Source: SZUA-584 sp964441275 (GTDB lineage Bacteria; Bacillota; Clostridia; Christensenellales; SZUA-584). From it: a stretch of 64,000 nt of DNA. Shown here piece after piece: positions 17,187-26,251 of this stretch. The translations under genes were made by a program, and so were the position numbers. The stretch is taken from the NCBI GenBank assembly GCA_964441275.1, contig CAYTUG010000008.1, forward strand, positions 15,437 to 79,436, in the 5' to 3' direction. The first letter of the stretch is position 1, and every line of letters starts with the position of its first letter. A model generated the notes under the pieces. It did no database searches and was not told the DNA's origin. It worked only from the letters and a program-made list of their open reading frames with translations.

Positions 17187-17639
17187 ATGGTCGACATCAG
17201 ATTGTTGCTAAACGAATTGCTTAAAAACTTATTTTTTAAAATACTGAGAATTCAAGAAAAAAGTGTTTCACTAAGCTCAAACGATGTTATCAGCAGAACG
17301 GAAATGCATAGTTTAGAGGTTATCCAGCAAGGACAAAATGTAACGTTAACCCTGTTGGCTGAAAAACTCGGTATAACGAAAGCCACGGCAAGCGTTTGCG
17401 TTTCCCGGCTTGTTAAAAAAGGCTATATTGTAAAAACGCAGCTTGAAGATGACAAGAGAAAAAATGTTTTAAAGCTTAAAGAAAAGGGCGAGCATCTGTG
17501 CCAAAAACACGCAGTATTCCACGAGCAAATGATAGACAGTCTGCTTGCCGATTTTAAAATTTCCGAGTACCCGCAACTTTTAAAAGGTTTGGAAGCGTTA
17601 TATCTGTTTTTCAACGATTTGGATAAAAAACTGCTCTGA
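17187..17639 (+). CDS. MarR-family transcriptional regulator
   Basis: 150 residues with the winged helix-turn-helix of MarR proteins: SRTEMHSLEVIQQGQNVTL, LAEKLGITKATASVCVSRL (recognition helix) and the wing KKGYIVKTQLEDDKRKNVLKL. The ends form the dimerisation helices. Usually a ligand-responsive repressor of its own or neighbouring genes. The nearest downstream gene, an L,D-transpeptidase, is 140 bp away in the same direction and could be a target; no clear palindromic operator was identified. ATG follows a G-rich GCGGGGG site. Confidence 0.85.
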   Translation: MVDIRLLLNELLKNLFFKILRIQEKSVSLSSNDVISRTEMHSLEVIQQGQNVTLTLLAEKLGITKATASVCVSRLVKKGYIVKTQLEDDKRKNVLKLKEKGEHLCQKHAVFHEQMIDSLLADFKISEYPQLLKGLEALYLFFNDLDKKLL

Positions 17640-17779
17640 ATACAAAACAAACCGGCGTTATAAGTTTTCATATTGCATTTTTGTATTATTTGTGACATTA
17701 TATATTTTGTTTAACACACGAACAGCGCAAAATAATTATAAGCGATTTTGCTTAAAATTTTTATATTGAGGCGTTTAAG

Positions 17780-18847
17780 ATGAATAATTACAGATTTAGA
17801 AAAAGCAAATTACCTGCGGTGTTGGCGGCGATTCTCATTTTGGCAACGGTTGCGGCTGCTTTTGTTTTTGTGCCTAAACTGATTAATCAAAACAGCAATA
17901 ATAACGCATCGGGCGATACGCTTTTGCCTTCACAAAGTGCGGAAAAAAGCCCCGCCTTAACCGCTACGCCAACGCCTACCGTAAGGCCGGCTTATATACC
18001 GATTTTAGAAGAGCTTACCGCGATACCCGAATACGACAAAATACAATTTACCAAGCAGTTCGAGAAAACGGAATACAACGAACAAGGAGCGCTGTCTGTG
18101 GAGTGGCAGCCTGTTTCCGGTATCGACTATTATGTTTTGTGCGTTACAGATGACGATAACAATATTATTAGGAAAGAAATTTTATGGCCCGACACTTCGG
18201 ATTGGGATTTCGCGGCATTTGAAGGCACGGGCTTGATGCTTCTTGCTTATAAAGACATGGGGCAAGATTCGATGGAAGATGATTTAATAGCTGAAGCGTT
18301 CTCGGCCAAAATAGAGCCTTTTTACTCAGAGCCGTCCGAGTCCAAAGATTATAAAATAATAGTGGATAAGGAAGACTGCACATTCGCAATTTTTGAGTTT
18401 GAGCAAAAGAGCGGCGATTTTACAAAGCTGATAGACCAGTTTCCTTGTGCGCTTGGAGGTCCCGCCACTCCGTCCGGTACTTTTAAAATAGGGGATAAAG
18501 GACAATGGAAAAGGTGGACGGACGAGCAGTATTCTCCGTACCATGCGCGTTTTGCAAGAAGAAAAACGGGAGGTGGCTTATACTTTCACGGTCCGGTATA
18601 TACCGTCAAAAAACGCTTTGACACTCTTGCAACCGGCTCTTACGACGGCATAGGAAAGTCTAAAGCAACACATGGCTGCATACGCACTACGGTTGCGGGG
18701 GCAAAATGGATATACGACTATTGCAAAGCGGGTACGATAGTCGAGATTGTAAGCAGCACCGATTTAGTTACAAAAGTTATAAGGCCGGAAAGGGATCGCA
18801 ATTTTCCCAGGTGGGACCCGACAGACCCTAACAAACCGGTGAAATAA
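17780..18847 (+). CDS. L,D-transpeptidase (YkuD domain), membrane-anchored
   Basis: 355 residues with an N-terminal signal-anchor (LPAVLAAILILATVAAAFVF), a Thr/Pro-rich linker, a beta-rich domain (about 75-185) and a C-terminal YkuD catalytic domain. The active-site motif ATHGCIRTT has the conserved His-Gly-Cys-x-Arg, and a second conserved His lies in YFHGPVY. Such enzymes make 3-3 peptidoglycan cross-links or attach proteins outside the membrane. YIIVD-type strand KIIVDKEDCTFAIFE begins the domain. It has a close paralogue downstream with the same architecture. Start after TTGAGGCG. Confidence 0.9.
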   Translation: MNNYRFRKSKLPAVLAAILILATVAAAFVFVPKLINQNSNNNASGDTLLPSQSAEKSPALTATPTPTVRPAYIPILEELTAIPEYDKIQFTKQFEKTEYNEQGALSVEWQPVSGIDYYVLCVTDDDNNIIRKEILWPDTSDWDFAAFEGTGLMLLAYKDMGQDSMEDDLIAEAFSAKIEPFYSEPSESKDYKIIVDKEDCTFAIFEFEQKSGDFTKLIDQFPCALGGPATPSGTFKIGDKGQWKRWTDEQYSPYHARFARRKTGGGLYFHGPVYTVKKRFDTLATGSYDGIGKSKATHGCIRTTVAGAKWIYDYCKAGTIVEIVSSTDLVTKVIRPERDRNFPRWDPTDPNKPVK

Positions 18848-18960
18848 AAATTTTTTAAAAAAGAGAACCTTATATTATATACTTGCGCTTTTTAATTGGA
18901 TATGACATTATATTTTAAATAGAATAATAAGGTGCATTTGTACTCATTGGAGCGTAAATA

Positions 18961-20166
18961 ATGAAATTAAAAAAGTTATTACCCTTAAATTCTGTCAGCT
19001 TAATTTTTATTGCGGTTGTAATAATAGCCGCGTTATTTATGCCCGGGTTTGTTGAGCCCACAGAAGAAGCTGAAAAAACAGCTATGCAGATACCGATAGC
19101 ACATCAGCCTACGCCGGTGCCTGTAGAAAGAGCTGCATATATACCGGAAATTGATGAAATTTTAGTCCCGGACTTTGATACAATATTAACCCAAAATTTT
19201 TTAAAGACTGAAACGGACGATGAAGGCACTCTTAATCTGGCTTGGCAGGTTTGCAAAACGGCGGATTATTATCTGTTGTTTGCGCTTGGCGAAGATGCTC
19301 AGATAATTCAAACCGAAATACTATGGGCGAATACCAATAGTTTCAGCTTATATGATTTTTTAGGGGACAGCGTTTTTTTGATTGGGTATAAGGATATGGG
19401 GCAGGATGGAATCCATGATGATATTGCGGTGTTATCCTTGATGTGGCGCAAAATAAGCGAGCCCGAAGAAACAACTTTGCCAACCAAAAAGATAAACTTA
19501 AGCACAGGGCTTAAGCCAAAAAAAGAAGCCGTTCAAAAAGAACCTACACAAAACAAGTATTATATAATCGTTGACAAGTCCGATTTTGCTTTTGCTATTT
19601 TTGAATATGACAAAAGCACAAATGATTATACTAAAAAGGTAAGGACGTTTCCGTGTGCGTTAGGCGGCAAAGCAACCCCCACCGGTAAATTTAAGATAGG
19701 CGCAAAAGGCAAATGGAAATCGTGGAACTCAAGTTATTCACCGTATTATTCGGGTTATAAACGCGGGCTCTATTTTCACGGTCCACTTTACAAACAAAAA
19801 CTATTTGATACCCTGATAAAATCCTACTACAACGCAATAGGAACCAACGCATCGCAAGGATGCGTACGCACCACCGTTGAGGGGGCGATGTGGATCTATA
19901 AGAATTGCAAAGCGGGCACGGTAGTCGAAATTGTGAGCAGCAGCGGCAAAGTAAGCTGGCCGGGGTTACGTCCGATAGATCCTGATTTCCCCAACTGGGA
20001 CCCTACAGATCCGCAGAAACCAAAAAAGATCGAACCGACGCCAACGCCGACACCAACACCGGTACCGACGCCGACGCCAACGCCGACACCAACGCCGACG
20101 CCAACACCAACACCAACGCCAGCACCGACGCCAGCGCCGACGCCGACCGATTCGCCCGACGAATGA
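18961..20166 (+). CDS. L,D-transpeptidase paralogue with Thr-Pro tail
   Basis: 401 residues, collinear with the preceding gene: signal-anchor (SLIFIAVVIIAALFMP), a domain with YKDMGQDGIHDDI, then a YkuD domain. The catalytic segment is ASQGCVRTT, so the Cys, Gly and Arg are kept but the usual His before Gly is Gln; the upstream His in YFHGPLY is present. After the domain comes WDPTDPQKPK and a tail of about 40 residues of repeated Thr-Pro, likely a wall-spanning spacer. Tandem duplication of the previous gene is evident. Activity is probable but the Gln needs testing. Good ATG after TGGAGCG. Confidence 0.88.
   Translation: MKLKKLLPLNSVSLIFIAVVIIAALFMPGFVEPTEEAEKTAMQIPIAHQPTPVPVERAAYIPEIDEILVPDFDTILTQNFLKTETDDEGTLNLAWQVCKTADYYLLFALGEDAQIIQTEILWANTNSFSLYDFLGDSVFLIGYKDMGQDGIHDDIAVLSLMWRKISEPEETTLPTKKINLSTGLKPKKEAVQKEPTQNKYYIIVDKSDFAFAIFEYDKSTNDYTKKVRTFPCALGGKATPTGKFKIGAKGKWKSWNSSYSPYYSGYKRGLYFHGPLYKQKLFDTLIKSYYNAIGTNASQGCVRTTVEGAMWIYKNCKAGTVVEIVSSSGKVSWPGLRPIDPDFPNWDPTDPQKPKKIEPTPTPTPTPVPTPTPTPTPTPTPTPTPTPAPTPAPTPTDSPDE
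20035..20150 (+). repeat. Thr-Pro coding hexanucleotide repeat
   Basis: Imperfect tandem ACGCCG/ACACCA/GCGCCG units encode the Thr-Pro tail of the second L,D-transpeptidase. Similar repeats, on the opposite strand, encode the linker of the VanX-like lipoprotein at 24590-24665. Such tracts can change length by slippage. Confidence 0.85.
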
Positions 20167-20228
20167 TGGAAGGGTTGAAAAGGCGCGGTCAGAAGCGCGC
20201 CAATAATTATTAAAAGGAGATAAGGTTT

Positions 20229-20756
20229 ATGAAAAAAGCTTGGCTAATACTGCCGCTTATAATATTGATAGCGCTTAGCGCGTGCGGACAACAAAAAGAA
20301 AACGCCTCTGCCCAAGGCACATTTAATGAAAAGGACTTGATATTTGAAATTAACGGAGAAAAGTTTGAATTGCGGACTCCCGCCGCTCCTCTTATTGCGG
20401 CATTGGGGGACGATTATACGGTTGATTCAAGCCCGAGCTGCCTTTATATTGGGGAAGACAAACAATACTATTATGAAAATGTGTTTATTTTTACCTATCC
20501 TATGGAAGGTGAGGACACCATTGATCAGATAAGCATTTCCGGCGGCGATTATACCACCACGAAGGGTATAGGAATAGGCAGCAGCTTTGAGCAGATGGAA
20601 GAACAATACGGGAAAGAGTGGTTTGATATAGACGGCGAATGCGCATATGTGGTATCGGGCGATCCGGACGATTTTTCGAGCAAAAAGCTTTATTTTGAGA
20701 TAAAATCAGGAGTAGTCGCAAGTTTTACATATTACGGAGCGGCAAACGCCTCGTAA
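20229..20756 (+). CDS. Lipoprotein of unknown function
   Basis: 175 residues with a lipoprotein signal (LPLIILIALSACGQQ; lipobox LSAC). The mature part is acidic, with GDDYTVDSSPSCLYIGEDK, a Tyr-rich stretch and GIGIGSSFEQMEEQYGKEW, which resembles small beta-rich surface lipoproteins that pack as repeats in Clostridia. No enzyme motif seen. Strong AAAAGGAG site. Located between the L,D-transpeptidases and the O-acetylation pair, likely part of the same surface-related block. Confidence 0.75.
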   Translation: MKKAWLILPLIILIALSACGQQKENASAQGTFNEKDLIFEINGEKFELRTPAAPLIAALGDDYTVDSSPSCLYIGEDKQYYYENVFIFTYPMEGEDTIDQISISGGDYTTTKGIGIGSSFEQMEEQYGKEWFDIDGECAYVVSGDPDDFSSKKLYFEIKSGVVASFTYYGAANAS

Positions 20757-20780
20757 AATAAATTTAGGTTAGAGGCGTAA

Positions 20781-22175
20781 ATGGTATTTAGTTCTCCGGT
20801 ATTTTTATTTTTGTTTTTGCCTGCGGTGTTTGCGCTCAACAAACTGCTGCCGGTAAAAGCGCGCAACTATATTCTTCTTATCGCAAGCCTGTTTTTTTAT
20901 GCGTGGGGGGAACCCATATTTGTGCTTCTTATGCTGCTTTCGGTTTTGGTCAACTATTTTTTAGCGCTCGCGGTTGGCAAAAACAAAACCGCAAAGTTTT
21001 GGATTGTTATTTGCGTTATCTTTAACATAGGCATGTTGTTTGTATTCAAATACGCCAACTTTTTTGTTGACAATATAAACGCTTTGCTGGGGACGTCGAT
21101 AGAAATAGCGCGGATAAGATTGCCGATAGGCATCTCTTTCTATACTTTCCAGGCTATGTCTTACGTGCTCGATGTATACAGAGAGAAAAGCGCGCCTCAA
21201 AGAAACTTGGCAAATGTTTTGCTGTACATATCCTTTTTTCCGCAGCTTATCGCGGGGCCAATCGTAAAATATCACGACATAGATATGCAGATACAAAAGC
21301 GCACTGAAACCGCGCAAAAAACGGTTAGGGGCCTAAGGCGCTTTACAATAGGCCTTGCAAAAAAGCTGCTTATTGCCAACACAATGGGCGCTATTGCCGA
21401 CGGCGTTTTTGCTCTTTCTTATTCGCAGGTCAACGCACCGGTCGCGTGGCTTGGCGCTATTGCTTACTCTATACAGATATATTTTGATTTTTCGGGTTAT
21501 TCCGATATGGCGATAGGGCTTGCGGGGCTGTTTGGTTTTGAGCTTAAAGAAAACTTTTTGCACCCGTACATATCAAAAAGCGTTAAGGAATTTTGGCGCA
21601 GATGGCATGTTTCTCTTTCCACATGGTTTAAAGAATATTTGTATATTCCGCTCGGCGGCAATCGCAAAGGCTCTTTTCGCACTGGAATTAATCTTACCAT
21701 AGTATTTTTATGTACAGGCTTTTGGCATGGCGCGGAGTGGACGTTTGTTGTTTGGGGGCTTATCCACGGCGCGTTTATGCTTTTCGAACGTGTGGCGGAT
21801 GTAAGCAAACTGCGCCCGAAGATAATCGGCGTTGTTTATACGCTTTTAGTTGCCGTAACTGCGTTCACCATATTCAGAGCCGCCACATTAGAACAAGGGT
21901 TCTTTATGGTTGGGCGCATGTTTACCGGATTTTTTGAAAATATTTATACAAGCTCTTTTTTGAGCGAGACAATCACCCCTTCCGTTATAATAATAGCAAT
22001 AATAGCGATTGTTGGAGCCACACCATATCCGGCAAAATTTTTTGCGCTCATTCGTTCAAAGTGGGAACGCACAACAGAATGCGTTTCCTATGCGTTAACT
22101 CTTGCGGGGCTGTGCGTTTGCATATTGGCGCTGTCCAGCCAAACGTATAACCCGTTTATATATTTTAGGTTTTAA
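20781..22175 (+). CDS. MBOAT O-acyltransferase (AlgI/DltB-like)
   Basis: 464-residue polytopic membrane enzyme of the MBOAT family, most like AlgI/PatA, which moves acetyl groups across the membrane. Family blocks: SSPVFLFLFLPAVFALN start, LIASLFFYAWGEP, FFPQLIAGPIVKY, YFDFSGYSDMAIG, WRRWHVSLSTWFKEYLYIPL and the catalytic His in LIHGAFML, with GFWHGAEWTFVVWG before it. It pairs with the AlgX/AlgJ-like gene 14 bp downstream: MBOAT delivers the acetyl group and the partner transfers it to an exported polymer such as peptidoglycan or a cell-surface polysaccharide. Which polymer is unknown. Confidence 0.93.
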   Translation: MVFSSPVFLFLFLPAVFALNKLLPVKARNYILLIASLFFYAWGEPIFVLLMLLSVLVNYFLALAVGKNKTAKFWIVICVIFNIGMLFVFKYANFFVDNINALLGTSIEIARIRLPIGISFYTFQAMSYVLDVYREKSAPQRNLANVLLYISFFPQLIAGPIVKYHDIDMQIQKRTETAQKTVRGLRRFTIGLAKKLLIANTMGAIADGVFALSYSQVNAPVAWLGAIAYSIQIYFDFSGYSDMAIGLAGLFGFELKENFLHPYISKSVKEFWRRWHVSLSTWFKEYLYIPLGGNRKGSFRTGINLTIVFLCTGFWHGAEWTFVVWGLIHGAFMLFERVADVSKLRPKIIGVVYTLLVAVTAFTIFRAATLEQGFFMVGRMFTGFFENIYTSSFLSETITPSVIIIAIIAIVGATPYPAKFFALIRSKWERTTECVSYALTLAGLCVCILALSSQTYNPFIYFRF

Positions 22176-22189
22176 AGGCAGGTCAATCT

Positions 22190-23614
22190 ATGAAAAAATG
22201 GGTATGCATAATATATACCGCAATTTTCTTCGGACTTTGCGCCGCACCGTTTTTCGGGCTTATATTAGGGCACCAAAATATTAACTCGGAAAAGCGCGCG
22301 CTTGCCGCCCCTCCTAAAATAATAAAGGACGGTGAAATCAATTTTGATTTTACAAAACAGTATGACGATTATTTTACCGATAATTTTGCGTTCCGTCCAA
22401 ACCTTATCACAATCAACGCTTTTTTAAACGCCGGGTTATTTGGGGAATCTGTTTCGGAACAAGTTATTATAGGCAAGCAAGGCTGGCTTTATTTTGAACC
22501 TACGCTGCGCGATTACAAAAGATTATCCACGTTAACAGACAACGAGGTTTACAGAATAGCGCGAATTTTAGAAATACAGCGCGACGCTTTGAATTTGAAG
22601 GGGGTAGCTTTTATTTTTGCAGTTGCGCCCAACAAGGCGTCAATTTACGGACAATACATGCCGGAGCGGTACCTAACTGCCGACAATTTATCAAACGCTG
22701 AAAAACTTTTCAAACAGCTTGATGAGCGGGGCTTTGAATATGCGGACCTGTTTACTCCGCTGCGCAATCACAAAAGCGGGACTTACCACAAGCAAGACAC
22801 CCACTGGAACAATACGGGTGCGCTTATCGCCCGCAACGAATTGCTAAACTGCATACAAAAGAAAAAACAGTTCAGCTTCAAAGAGTATGATTTAGATTCA
22901 TTTGTTGCAAAAAATGATTTTTTGGGCGACCTTGGCGCAATGCTTTATCCTGCCGCGCAAATGAAAGATATTCAGCACCATTACAATGTTGAAAAAAGCT
23001 TTACTACAAAATCTCCCATGCGCTCCTTGGAAGATTTGATGATATCCACCGAGAGCGAGGGGGGCGAACTAAACGCGGTTATGTTTAGGGATTCTTTTGC
23101 TAACGCTTTAATACCCATACTTTCTAATGATTTTAAATCAGTTACATATTCGCGCGCCGTTCCTTACAACTATTCGCTGTTAAACAGCGATACTGATGCC
23201 GTGATACTTCAGATAGTCGAGCGGAATTTGCCGGATTTGCTTCTGAGCGCTCCTTTGATAACTGCGCCGAAAACTAAAATCGATTATAATTTGAACCGCG
23301 CTTTTGTTGACTGCGCGATAGATATAGAAGATATGGGCGCTTATTTGCGGATTGCCGGAGTAGCTTTTCCGCCCGGGCATGACGCAAACAAGAACTATGA
23401 TATATTTTTAAGCGTTGACGATGACCAACAAGTATTTTCGCCTTTCCCCATATTTGAAAAAGAAATATTTGAATGCGAAAACCAATACGCAAACGCTGCT
23501 TTTTCCATGATAATTGATAAAAAAGATATTGAGAAAAAAACAAACGCCATCAGAGCTATACTTTTTGATGGCGAACGTTATTTTGTGTCCAAAGCGCAAA
23601 CCGTGGATTATTAG
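22190..23614 (+). CDS. AlgX/AlgJ-like (DHHW) O-acetyltransferase
   Basis: 474 residues with an N-terminal membrane anchor (VCIIYTAIFFGLCAAPFFGLI) and an extracellular SGNH-hydrolase-like domain. Marks of the family: GKQGWLYF (about 100), the DTHWNNTGA segment containing the catalytic Asp-x-His, and MFRDSFANAL with the catalytic Ser. A C-terminal beta domain of about 120 residues follows. It accepts acetyl groups from the MBOAT protein encoded just upstream and puts them on a polymer outside the cell. Co-transcribed with it (14-bp gap). Confidence 0.85.
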   Translation: MKKWVCIIYTAIFFGLCAAPFFGLILGHQNINSEKRALAAPPKIIKDGEINFDFTKQYDDYFTDNFAFRPNLITINAFLNAGLFGESVSEQVIIGKQGWLYFEPTLRDYKRLSTLTDNEVYRIARILEIQRDALNLKGVAFIFAVAPNKASIYGQYMPERYLTADNLSNAEKLFKQLDERGFEYADLFTPLRNHKSGTYHKQDTHWNNTGALIARNELLNCIQKKKQFSFKEYDLDSFVAKNDFLGDLGAMLYPAAQMKDIQHHYNVEKSFTTKSPMRSLEDLMISTESEGGELNAVMFRDSFANALIPILSNDFKSVTYSRAVPYNYSLLNSDTDAVILQIVERNLPDLLLSAPLITAPKTKIDYNLNRAFVDCAIDIEDMGAYLRIAGVAFPPGHDANKNYDIFLSVDDDQQVFSPFPIFEKEIFECENQYANAAFSMIIDKKDIEKKTNAIRAILFDGERYFVSKAQTVDY

Positions 23615-23618
23615 CCAA

Positions 23619-24776
23619 TTAACGCTTTGGAAGTACGACATAGTCCGGCAATGCGGTAAGAGGCCCTTCCGCTTTTTTTTGCTCTAAAAACGCTGCGTAT
23701 TCCTCTTCCGGTATCCATTGCACATCTTTTTCCAAATCATAATTTAGCACCATGTATTTGTTAAATTCCTTGTCTTCAAAATGCCACCATTCGGTAGAAA
23801 TGGTTTGAAACCCGCACGATTTCATAATCTTTGTCATGTAGTTCATATTCTTTATCTGTTCTTTTGTTCTTTTCTTGTATTTGAATATATCCGGGTATTT
23901 TTTAAGCATCTTTTCGTACTCGGGGCTGCCCACTTCAAATTTCGTTATATCCGGATATTCGCGAAGCGAGGTTATGTTAAAGGTATGCATTGCGGAAGGC
24001 ATGGATATAGGATTGCCGGTTGAAATAAGCTCAAGCGTGATATCAACGGCCGCCCCGTAGTTGTGCTTTGATACACCCTTGGCTGCGAATCTGCTGTCTT
24101 TGACCTTGGAATAAAGATATTTAGAAACGGAAGTAGGGCGGTAGCCGTCGTAAAGCCGGATTCTATAACCATCGGCTTTAAATTTTTCGTTGGCAAGCTT
24201 TAGTTTTTCTATTGTCTCCGCCTGCAAAAGGCAAGCCCCGGCAGGATATAAAACCTTTTTTAAAACGTTATCCTGCGACCCGAAAGTAAGCCATATTTTT
24301 ATATCGGGTATGTGCGCGCGAACGTCAAGCATATTGCTGATATACTTCTTGCCCTTTGAAGTGTATTCAAGCGCAGGTACATAAGCATATTTAATTGGCA
24401 GGTTGATTATATATTCTGCAAAAACATAGCCTTCTGCGCCTTCCCATTCTATCTTGTGCCATACATCGCCTTGCTCAATAACATTAACGGTATCGCCGTG
24501 TTTAATTTCTCCTATTGGCTTTGTATTAGTTCCCGGCCCTTGCCTGACAAACAGAGGCGATTCGGGGTTTGATAGATTAACGCACGGGAGCGGAGCCGGC
24601 GTGGGCGTTGGCGTCGGTGTAGGCGTTGGCATCGGCGTTGGTGTCGGCGTCGGTGTAGGTTCAGGTGCAACGGTCAGCTCCGAAGTTTGGGTAGGCGAGA
24701 GCTCGTCTTGTTGTTTACCGGCGCTGCATGAACATAAGAGAGCAACGCATATAAGTATTAAAATGATTCTTTTCAT
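23619..24776 (-). CDS. Lipoprotein: SH3b plus VanX-like M15D D,D-dipeptidase
   Basis: 385 residues. Lipobox cysteine at 17 (LCSC), a Thr-Pro repeat linker (about 35-62), a bacterial SH3 domain (68-127; FVRQGPG, GEIKHGDTVNVIE) and a VanX-like peptidase domain. Zinc and catalytic residues are visible in DGYRPTSV (Arg), SKHNYGAAVDITL (His, Asp) and EWWHFED (Glu, His). The enzyme should cut D-Ala-D-Ala or similar dipeptides, or L-Ala-D-Glu-type wall peptides, outside the membrane. The SH3b domain may bind the wall. Convergent with the AlgX-like gene and 12 bp downstream of a paralogue in the same operon. ATG after AAAGGAA. Confidence 0.88.
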   Translation of the reverse strand: MKRIILILICVALLCSCSAGKQQDELSPTQTSELTVAPEPTPTPTPTPMPTPTPTPTPTPAPLPCVNLSNPESPLFVRQGPGTNTKPIGEIKHGDTVNVIEQGDVWHKIEWEGAEGYVFAEYIINLPIKYAYVPALEYTSKGKKYISNMLDVRAHIPDIKIWLTFGSQDNVLKKVLYPAGACLLQAETIEKLKLANEKFKADGYRIRLYDGYRPTSVSKYLYSKVKDSRFAAKGVSKHNYGAAVDITLELISTGNPISMPSAMHTFNITSLREYPDITKFEVGSPEYEKMLKKYPDIFKYKKRTKEQIKNMNYMTKIMKSCGFQTISTEWWHFEDKEFNKYMVLNYDLEKDVQWIPEEEYAAFLEQKKAEGPLTALPDYVVLPKR

Positions 24777-24788
24777 TGTTTTATTCCT

Positions 24789-26180
24789 TTACTCGTATAT
24801 AATTCGCTGTATATTATTAAGATTATGGTCGGTTCTTAGATATTTTAAAGCATCGGAATCTGAAAAATGCCACCACTCGCAATTTATGGTTTTAAAACCG
24901 CAAGATTTCATCACCTTTGCCATATAGTTCATGTTTGCCCGAGCTTTTCTGCTCATTTTAGCGCTGTTTCGGTGAGATGTAGAATTAAAAGTGTGCACCT
25001 TTGAAGGCATTTCAACCGGTTTGCCGTTTTTATCAAGCAGCGATATGTCGACTGCAGCTCCGCGGTTGTGGTCCGAGCCGATTTTTGGGCTTGCAACATA
25101 GGGGGTGTTCTTGTATTTTTTATACATCGCAACGGTAACGCTGTGCGGGCGGTAGGCATCGTATATAACTATGGAGTAACCGTCTTTAGCAAATTTATTT
25201 TGGGCTGCTTTTAGTTTTTCAGCAGTTCCTTTTTGCAAAAGGCACACCTCCCTTTGGTACAAAGCGTCTCCCAACACGTTGCCGGCTTTGGCAAAAACCA
25301 TATCGATTTTTACATCGCTTATGTAACGCCTAACGTCAACTAACATATCGGGCAAAACCTTAGGCTCAAAATAATACGAAGGCTCGATATCTATGGTTGT
25401 GGTAGCGTTGTACGCGGTGCCTTCATTTACCACAGCGTCTACAGACTGCCAAACATTTTGGTCAAAATCAATTATTGTTTTGTTTGCCGCCAACAATTTC
25501 CCGGTGTCTTTGCCCGGTTCAAATTGCCCGTCCGTATATTGCGAAGCGTTTTCGCATTTGGTTATTTCTCCTTTTTTAACCACAACCTTAAGTTGTCCGC
25601 GCTTAGTTTCATCCTGCATGTTATTTGCGGCGGAAAGCGCCCCGTCGCTAATTACAAGAGCAGCGTCCTGCAAAAGCAAAGTACCGTCCGTTTTATATAT
25701 ATCAAACCTATTTTTCGTACTTTTCTTTTCTTTATAGCTTGCTGTTTTTATAACCAGTTTGTTGTTAAAAGACTTATACACAGAGCCTATCTCTTCTCTT
25801 TCAGGCATAACATAATAAGCCGTATATTGCGGCAGCCCGGTTAATTCGGGCTCTATCTTTAACATGGCGGAGGGCATAAAAGCCGTTTCGCCATCGTATA
25901 TAATTGTGCACCACGAATCCGATTGGTGCGTAACCGCAAACCGGATTCCGTCAACCGCGCTGCCGATAATGCGGGATGAGGTATCTTTGTCCGCATACGC
26001 AAAAACAAAGCCGTCCGCAGCTTGAGCGATGCCGATTTCATAGCCGTTTATCGCCAAAGTTGCCGCGGGTTCCGTTTCCGGCGTTTCGCACAAGGTTGCG
26101 CCGGCAACAGAAACGGTGCGCTTGCAGCCCATAAGGCAGACTAACGCAATGCACATTATTATGTTCAGAATAGTTTTCAT
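24789..26180 (-). CDS. Lipoprotein with VanX-like M15D peptidase domain
   Basis: About 463 residues from ATG 26180, five codons inside the longest frame, preceded by GGTGAATT. Lipobox LMGC, a first SH3-like region (EIGIAQAADGFVFAYADKDTSS), a second beta domain and a C-terminal VanX-like domain. The peptidase residues are in DAYRPHSV, SDHNRGAAVDISL and EWWHFSD. The domain is clearly related to the downstream gene, but the N-terminal part differs (no Thr-Pro linker). First gene of a two-gene operon. Probably extracytoplasmic peptidoglycan dipeptide hydrolysis; a glycopeptide-resistance role is not supported, since no vanH/vanA-type genes are here. Confidence 0.85.
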   Translation of the reverse strand: MKTILNIIMCIALVCLMGCKRTVSVAGATLCETPETEPAATLAINGYEIGIAQAADGFVFAYADKDTSSRIIGSAVDGIRFAVTHQSDSWCTIIYDGETAFMPSAMLKIEPELTGLPQYTAYYVMPEREEIGSVYKSFNNKLVIKTASYKEKKSTKNRFDIYKTDGTLLLQDAALVISDGALSAANNMQDETKRGQLKVVVKKGEITKCENASQYTDGQFEPGKDTGKLLAANKTIIDFDQNVWQSVDAVVNEGTAYNATTTIDIEPSYYFEPKVLPDMLVDVRRYISDVKIDMVFAKAGNVLGDALYQREVCLLQKGTAEKLKAAQNKFAKDGYSIVIYDAYRPHSVTVAMYKKYKNTPYVASPKIGSDHNRGAAVDISLLDKNGKPVEMPSKVHTFNSTSHRNSAKMSRKARANMNYMAKVMKSCGFKTINCEWWHFSDSDALKYLRTDHNLNNIQRIIYE

Positions 26181-26251
26181 ATAATTCACCAGCACAAAAA
26201 ATGCGTATTAATGCGCTTACGAGAAAATATTATCACACAAAACGGCTAAAC

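Noticed and set aside
20035..20150. Tandem repeats as a CRISPR or origin region
   Set aside because: The units are hexamers in frame coding Thr-Pro.
24789..26180. Vancomycin resistance (vanX) locus
   Set aside because: The peptidase domain is VanX-like, but there are no vanH/vanA/vanB/vanS/vanR genes and the proteins are lipoproteins, so wall turnover is more likely.
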